Source of the DNA: Streptomyces spongiicola
GTDB taxonomy: Bacteria > Actinomycetota > Actinomycetes > Streptomycetales > Streptomycetaceae
Length of the DNA stretch: 64,000 bases
Direction of reading: 5' to 3'
Assembly: GCF_003122365.1 (NCBI RefSeq)
Contig: NZ_CP029254.1
Span: 2,305,001-2,369,000, forward strand
Numbering within the stretch: the stretch's first letter is position 1; every line of letters starts with the position of its first letter. The notes below the pieces were generated by a model that had not been told where the DNA came from, ran no database searches, and saw only the letters and a list, made by a program, of their open reading frames with translations. Of this stretch, positions 59,730-64,000 are shown piece by piece. A program made the position numbers and the translations under genes.

Positions 59730-60959
59730 AGAAATGCCCAGGTGGGCGGCCGTCTCACGCATGTCCTGAGTCAGGGTCCGCTTCCGGCTGCCCAGGATCT
59801 CCCGCATGACCCGCCGCGCCATCGTCTGATGCTTCAGCCACTCCGGAGACGACGCCTTGATGCCCGTCAGCTCATCCATGGCGTCCTGGTGCGACCCGAG
59901 CTTGACGTGAGCCCTGGCAACGTCCAGGCGGTGCCTGTCCCAGTTGTTCGGGCTCGGCCGGCCGAGCTTCTTCAGCGCCTTGCTGCCCACGGGGCCTTCG
60001 TCGGCCCGCCCGAGCACCCCGCGCGCATCCCCGACCAGCGACAGATCCTCAATCGCCTTGGTCTCGGCCGTCACGGGCCCGAACGTGCCCCAGTGCTCAC
60101 GGAAGTCCATGTGCTCCCGCCCGAGCGCGCTCGCGGCCGTCGTCGCCATGCGCCGGGCCTCCTTGGCAACGTCCGGGCGGTTGTTGCGGATCGAGGCAGA
60201 CGCCACGCGCTGAAGCAGCTCCCCCCAGACGGCGAGCTGGGCGGGGGTGGCCTTGGACATGCGCGGCTCGACGTCGTCTGCCGTACGGACGGCGAGTTGC
60301 TCCGCCTCGTCGAACCGGTCCTGCCGCAGGAGCAGCCAGCCCATCCCCACGACGCCGTTCGTCGCGAGCTGCACCACCCCGACGTCCCGCGCTTCCTGGA
60401 TGCCGCGCGAGAGGGCGTGGTACGCCATGTCGTAGCGCCTGACCTGGGTCAGGTACTTGCCGGCCAGCAGGAGGGCCCTGGCGCGCACGATCTTGGCGCG
60501 CTGCTCGTCCTCGCCGTCGTCGCTCGTCGCCACCGCGACCTCGGCGGCACGCAGGATGCCGGGCAGCTTCTTCGCGACGCTGTCGTAGCGGTCTGTGCGG
60601 TAGAGGGCATGCTGGTCGTCGATGTCTCGCTGAATCGCGGACAGGGCGACCGGCTCGCTCGGCTCCACGAGGATCTCGGACAGGCCGACGGGCGGCATGA
60701 GCGCGCGGCGCAGCTCCATGAGCCTGGGGCCCTCGCTGGAGTCCACCTCGATGGGTGACGGCACTTCGGTGGCGAAGAGGCTCGACGTCGTAGTGTCCAG
60801 CGCAGCCGCAAGGGTGTGCAGCATCTCGACCGAGGCGTTCCCGCCCTGCTCGACGGTGCGGACCGTGCCCAGCGAGGCCCCAGCAGCCTCGGCAAGCTGC
60901 TCTTGCGTCCAGCCCTTCAGGCGACGGTAGTTCTTGACGCTCTCTCCGAGCGACGACAT
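59724..60959 (-). CDS. XRE-family regulator with TPR-like C-terminal domain
   Basis: A 411-residue regulator. The N-terminal Cro/CI helix-turn-helix is SLGESVKNYRRLKGWTQEQL, then LAEAAGASLGTVRTVEQGG; the rest is all-helical with TPR-like repeats (YDSVAKKLPGILRAAEVAVA, ARALLLAGKYLTQVRRYDMA, QLAVRTADDV) and a Lys/Arg-rich end. This build resembles both phage-type regulators and peptide-sensing regulators of the RRNPP type, which bind small peptides through their TPRs. ATG 60959 has GAGGTG upstream. Its stop lies inside the operator palindrome of the following operon. Confidence 0.8.
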   Translation of the reverse strand: MSSLGESVKNYRRLKGWTQEQLAEAAGASLGTVRTVEQGGNASVEMLHTLAAALDTTTSSLFATEVPSPIEVDSSEGPRLMELRRALMPPVGLSEILVEPSEPVALSAIQRDIDDQHALYRTDRYDSVAKKLPGILRAAEVAVATSDDGEDEQRAKIVRARALLLAGKYLTQVRRYDMAYHALSRGIQEARDVGVVQLATNGVVGMGWLLLRQDRFDEAEQLAVRTADDVEPRMSKATPAQLAVWGELLQRVASASIRNNRPDVAKEARRMATTAASALGREHMDFREHWGTFGPVTAETKAIEDLSLVGDARGVLGRADEGPVGSKALKKLGRPSPNNWDRHRLDVARAHVKLGSHQDAMDELTGIKASSPEWLKHQTMARRVMREILGSRKRTLTQDMRETAAHLGISG

Positions 60960-61038
60960 CGAATCACCTCGCATCCAGCGTACGCGCTCGCTTATGTAGG
61001 GAGGGTTCCTCCGGGGAGGTGCGGGTGAACATGCAGAA

Positions 61039-61060
61039 GCCCCCGCCTTGCGACGGGGGC
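61039..61060 (-). terminator. Hairpin after the extended DUF6421 gene
   Basis: GCCCCCG (61039-61045) and CGGGGGC (61054-61060) form a stem 15 bp after the new DUF6421 stop on the minus strand, within the element. Confidence 0.55.
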
Positions 61061-61074
61061 CAGTTGAGCTGCGG

Positions 61075-62490
61075 TCAGGACTTCGCAGTGCTGCCGATCT
61101 CGAACTCGAAACCTGAAGCGTCCCCGCGAATTCCCTTGGTGGAGGCGATCACGCCCTTCAGCTTCTTGGAGAGCGCCTCAAAGAACATGCTGAGCGGAAA
61201 CTCGTCGGGAAGCACGTCGTCCACGAGCTTGCGGGGCGGCCGGCTCAGGTCCAGGGCGTCGGGGCCCTTGGCCCAGCGGGAGCCCGGGTGCGGGGCGAGG
61301 TAGGCCGAGACCAGCTCGTAGGCCTTGAACCAGTGGACGAGCTTCGGGCGGTCGATGCCGTCGCGGTACAGCTTCTCGATCTCGGCGCAGAGCTGGTTGG
61401 TGACCCGCGGCGCACGCTCCCAGTCGATCCTCAGCGTGTTGTCCGTCCAGCGCACGACGTCGTGCTTGTGGAGGTAGGCGAAGAGCAGCTGGCCGCCGAG
61501 CCCGTCGTAGTTGCGCACCCGGTCGCCGGTGACGGGGAAGCGGAACATCCGGTCGAACAGCACCGCGTACTGGACGTCACGGCCGTGCGGGTTGCCCTCG
61601 GCCTCCAGGTTCACGGCCTCCTTGAAGGCGGTGAGGTCGCAGCGCAGCTCCTCCAGGCCGTACATCCAGAACGGCTGGCGCTGCTTGATCATGAAGGGGT
61701 CGAACGGCAGGTCGCCGTGGCTGTGGGTGCGGTCGTGGATCATGTCCCACAGGACGAAGGCCTTCTCGCAGCGCTCCTGGTCGTGGACCATGGAGGCGGC
61801 GTCCTCGGGGAGGTCGATGGAGAGGATGTCCACCGCGGCCTCGGTGACCCGGCGGAAGCGGGCGGCCTCACGGTCGCAGAAGATGCCGCCCCAGCTGAAC
61901 CGCTCGGGGGCCTCGCGCACGGCTATGGTCTCCGGGAACAGCACGGCCGAGTTGGTGTCGTAGCCGGCGGTGAAGTCCTCGAAGGTGATCCCGCAGAAGA
62001 GCGGGTTGTCGTAGCGGGTCGCCTCCAGCTCCGCCAGCCAGTCGGGCCAGACCATGCGCAGGACCACGGCCTCGAGGTTGCGGTCCGGGTTGCCGTTCTG
62101 CGTGTACATGGGGAAGACCACCAGGTGCTGCAGGCCGTCCACCCGGTCGGCGGCGGGCTGGAAGGCCAGCAGCGAGTCGAGGAAGTCCGGCACGGCGAAG
62201 CCGCCGTCGGCCCACTTGCGGAGATCGGCGACGAGCGCACGGTGGTACGCGGCGTCGTGCGGAAGCAGCGGGGAGAGTTCCTCCACGGCGGCGGTCACAC
62301 GCTCGACGGCGTACTCGGCGGCGGCGGGCACCGGGGCGCCCTCAGCGTCGAAGTCGATGGAGCCGTCCTTGGACTGCCAGGGCCTGATCTCCTCGACGGC
62401 GTCCCTGAGCTTCCGCCACGCAGGATGCTCGACCACCGCCGTGGCCGTCGCCGCGTCCGCCGCAGCGTTCTGCACAAGAGTTTCCGTCAT
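61075..62490 (-). CDS. DUF6421 family protein with exchanged C-terminus
   Basis: A 471-residue protein of the Streptomyces DUF6421 family. Conserved stretches include EIRPWQSKDGSIDFDAEGAP, LLPHDAAYHRALVADLRKWA, VVFPMYTQNGNPDRNLEAVV, YDNPLFCGITFEDFTAGYDT and FVLWDMIHDRTHSHGDLPFD with a His-rich HDRTHSHGD patch that could bind metal. The function is unknown. The last 17 residues (after STKGI: RGDASGFEFEIGSTAKS) come from the integrated element; the presumed native tail now lies 5.1 kb away. ATG 62490 has GGAGGAAG upstream. Confidence 0.85.
   Translation of the reverse strand: MTETLVQNAAADAATATAVVEHPAWRKLRDAVEEIRPWQSKDGSIDFDAEGAPVPAAAEYAVERVTAAVEELSPLLPHDAAYHRALVADLRKWADGGFAVPDFLDSLLAFQPAADRVDGLQHLVVFPMYTQNGNPDRNLEAVVLRMVWPDWLAELEATRYDNPLFCGITFEDFTAGYDTNSAVLFPETIAVREAPERFSWGGIFCDREAARFRRVTEAAVDILSIDLPEDAASMVHDQERCEKAFVLWDMIHDRTHSHGDLPFDPFMIKQRQPFWMYGLEELRCDLTAFKEAVNLEAEGNPHGRDVQYAVLFDRMFRFPVTGDRVRNYDGLGGQLLFAYLHKHDVVRWTDNTLRIDWERAPRVTNQLCAEIEKLYRDGIDRPKLVHWFKAYELVSAYLAPHPGSRWAKGPDALDLSRPPRKLVDDVLPDEFPLSMFFEALSKKLKGVIASTKGIRGDASGFEFEIGSTAKS
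61133..61143. other. Candidate att site, DUF6421-side end
   Basis: CCCTTGGTGGA, 10 of 11 positions the same as the site at 55971-55981. On the minus strand it encodes STKG within the present DUF6421 protein. Confidence 0.6.
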
Positions 62491-62503
62491 GTCACTTCCT
62501 CCA

Positions 62504-62550
62504 CGGGAGAACCTCGCGTCAAGACACCGTATCTATGCCCGGTTCTCCCG
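62504..62550. promoter_or_regulatory. Inverted repeat upstream of the DUF6421 gene
   Basis: CGGGAGAACC (62504-62513) and GGTTCTCCCG (62541-62550) are perfect 10-bp arms separated by 27 bp; AAGGGGAACCTT (62554-62565) is a related half-palindrome. A likely regulator site over the promoter. Confidence 0.6.
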
Positions 62551-62565
62551 CACAAGGGGAACCTT

Positions 62566-62949
62566 GGGAAATTATCCTGCCCCACCTCATGGTCACCGCA
62601 AATTTTTCTGTGACCTAGGCCATACGGAACGATGGCTGCGGCGATCCGGGGAGGAGCGCCCCGGGACCGCGGCCGCCCCGGCAGGCACCGCCGGCACCGT
62701 CAAGACCCGGAGGACTCGCCCACGCCCGAGTGAGCCGGCGACGGGCCGCGGGGCCGGAAGACCGCCTTCCCCCAAGCCCCGGACCTTATGCACGACCGGT
62801 TACGGCCGTGTCGGAGACCACTAGGCTGCGGCCGTGCCGCGCGGCGCCGGCAGCCACCACACGGGCCGCGCGGGGCGGCTGCCGGCGCCGCGCGGGAGCC
62901 GCGAACGAGAACGGCCCGAGCCCGACACATCGACGGAAGCGAGAAGATC
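62566..62949. other. Intergenic, about 380 bp, no gene seen
   Basis: Includes an AT-rich patch (62567-62620, AAATTATCC and CAAATTTTTCTG), probably the divergent promoters, then GC-rich sequence with shadow frames. A frame from 62788 runs into the phosphodiesterase gene but its extra N-terminus looks random. Confidence 0.45.
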
Positions 62950-63633
62950 TTGAGTTTCCTCACCATCGGTCATCGCGGGGTCATGGGTGTCGAACCGGAG
63001 AACACCCTGCGTTCCTTCGTCCGGGCGGAGCGGGCGGGGATGGACGCGATCGAACTGGATCTCCATCTCAGCAAGGACGGCGCGCTGGTCGTCATGCACG
63101 ACGCCGATGTGGACCGCACGACCGACGGCACCGGGCCGATCGCCGAGAAGACCCTCGAGGAGCTGCGGGAGCTGGACGCCGGCCAGGGCGAGCGCATCCC
63201 GGTCTTCGAGGAGGTGCTGGACGCGGTGTGCCTGCCGCTCCAGGTCGAGATCAAGGACGCGGCCGCGGCGCGGGTGCTCGCGGACGTCGTGGTCAAGCGC
63301 GAGCTGGTGGACCGGATCGAGGTCACGTCGTTCCAGGACGACGCCGTGAGGGAGATCAACGCACTGGTGCCAGGAGTGCGCACGGCTCTCGTCGCCAGCC
63401 GCTGGGGCAGTGACATCGTCGAGCGCGCCCAGGCCGTCGGCGCTCCCGCGCTGGCGCTCAACATCCGCCGGCTGACCCTGGAGACCGTGGAGCACGCCCA
63501 CGGCGAGGGCCTCAGAGTCATCGGGTGGGTCGTCAACACACAGGACCATCTGCGGCTGGTGCGCGCCCTCGAACTCGACGGCGCCACCACCGACTTCCCC
63601 GAGATCCGGCGCACCGGCCGCTTCACGGCCTGA
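62950..63633 (+). CDS. Glycerophosphodiester phosphodiesterase
   Basis: A 227-residue GDPD-family TIM-barrel enzyme. H8-R9 in IGHRGVMG, E15 and E17 in VEPENTLRSF, the ELDLHLSKDGALVVMHDADV segment with its metal acids and His, and VEIKDAAAAR are the catalytic set. It hydrolyses glycerophosphodiesters to glycerol-3-phosphate and an alcohol. I use TTG 62950 because GGAAGCGAG lies at the right distance and there is no ATG or GTG close by; the family fold starts right there. No signal peptide, so cytoplasmic. Confidence 0.85.
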   Translation: MSFLTIGHRGVMGVEPENTLRSFVRAERAGMDAIELDLHLSKDGALVVMHDADVDRTTDGTGPIAEKTLEELRELDAGQGERIPVFEEVLDAVCLPLQVEIKDAAAARVLADVVVKRELVDRIEVTSFQDDAVREINALVPGVRTALVASRWGSDIVERAQAVGAPALALNIRRLTLETVEHAHGEGLRVIGWVVNTQDHLRLVRALELDGATTDFPEIRRTGRFTA

Positions 63634-63700
63634 CGGCGGGCGCCCCGGGACCCGCCCGCGGGCCCGCGGGCCCGGGCCCGGGCCCGGCCACCGGCTCGGC

Positions 63701-63740
63701 GGGCAGGCGGGCAGGCGGGCAGGCGGGCAGGCGGGCAGGC
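63701..63740. repeat. Five GGGCAGGC octamers
   Basis: Five perfect 8-bp units between the convergent phosphodiesterase and GNAT genes, preceded by a CCCGGG-rich palindromic stretch (about 63650-63690) that may act as a terminator. Confidence 0.9.
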
Positions 63741-63759
63741 CAGGATCCCGGCCTGGAGG

Positions 63760-64000
63760 TCAGCGGCCCGGCACCGGGGCCTCCAGGTCCTTCACCAGCA
63801 GTTCGAACCGCAGATCGTCCCGGCGCGGAAGCCCGAAGCGCTCGTCGCCGTACGGGAACGGTGTCATCCGTCCCGTACGGCGGTACCCGCGCCGCCCGTA
63901 CCACGCGATCAGCTCCTCGCGCACCGAGATCACCGTCATGTGCATCTCCGTGACGCCCCAGTCCTCCCGCACGACGCGCTCGGCCTCGGCGAGCACCCGC
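63760..64000 (-). CDS. GNAT family N-acetyltransferase, partial
   Basis: The C-terminal 79 residues of an acetyltransferase that continues beyond the window. MHMTVISVREELIAWYGRRG and YRRTGRMTPFPYGDERFGLP are the typical last strand and helix of GNAT proteins of the type that modify amino groups; the acetyl-CoA loop lies outside the window. Substrate unknown. Confidence 0.7.
   Translation of the reverse strand, partial: RVLAEAERVVREDWGVTEMHMTVISVREELIAWYGRRGYRRTGRMTPFPYGDERFGLPRRDDLRFELLVKDLEAPVPGR

Larger units (their letters stand above)
55976..61143. mobile_element. Small integrated element in the 3' end of the DUF6421 gene (about 5.16 kb)
   Basis: GGTGGA, inside the longer match CCCT-N-GGTGGA, occurs at 55976-55981 and 61138-61143. 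The first lies in a sequence that reads STQGITARSAERVAA on the minus strand and looks like the native end of DUF6421. The second lies where the present DUF6421 reads STKGI before 17 element-encoded residues. A serine-integrase remnant sits next to the first end. Between the ends GC content is visibly lower and genes are small and phage-like. The catalytic half of the integrase is missing, so the element is probably fixed. Confidence 0.65.

Overview
The window is 64 kb of a very GC-rich actinobacterial chromosome. Families typical of or restricted to Streptomyces (DUF5997, DUF6643, DUF6332, DUF6421, DUF6986, DUF7848), frequent GTG starts, strong GC bias at third codon positions and gene order all point to Streptomyces. 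No rRNA, tRNA or CRISPR array was seen. Most of the window is ordinary core or near-core sequence on both strands.

Layout. 0.7-4 kb: a sortase-type (LAETG) wall protein, the divergent pair DUF5997 / helix-turn-helix-less LysR-type ligand-binding protein, and two small stress-type proteins. 4.7-9.4 kb: a probable organic-acid or 3-hydroxybutyrate module (MHS transporter, PucR-like regulator, short-chain dehydrogenase) whose two promoter regions share the same 17-bp palindrome. 9.4-17.5 kb: Nudix, lnt, a PH-like membrane protein with a duplicated 3' end, murI, an HpnB-like glycosyltransferase, a TerD/TerA-type protein, DUF6643 and MOSC. 17.7-22.8 kb: a beta-helix/AAA+ fusion converging on a large membrane protein with a lipase motif. 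23-36 kb: DeoR regulator with SRPBCC proteins, a Cds1-like PLP enzyme, an anti-sigma-type ATPase, ROK regulator with MFS, TetR with a deazaflavin-dependent oxidoreductase, a geranylgeranyl-reductase-like flavoprotein and an M20 dipeptidase. 36-44 kb: a kinase-Nudix fusion, an amidase, a decayed Tn3-type transposase, a ROK sugar kinase divergent from a LacI regulator with an operator between them, and a GNAT. 44-56 kb: DUF6986 aldolase, etfBA, flavin reductase, thioredoxin, PlsC, B3/B4, a KhtTU-type antiporter, and SDR with threonine aldolase.

56-61.1 kb is the accessory highlight. A roughly 5.16-kb, lower-GC element sits in the 3' end of the DUF6421 gene, with candidate attL/attR cores (GGTGGA) at both ends and a truncated serine integrase beside one end. 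It carries an XRE-TPR regulator and five small, mostly overlapping genes. The last two are a 43-residue Asp/Gly/Ser-rich peptide with a strong ribosome binding site and, overlapping it by 4 bp, a 395-residue PIMT-type methyltransferase. I read this as a candidate RiPP locus of the aspartimide (imiditide-like) type on a small, probably immobilised element.

A second theme is the number of short tandem repeats (units of 8-18 bp) between genes and across stop codons, plus one 140-bp tandem duplication with only two mismatches. All functions are inferred from sequence reading alone.
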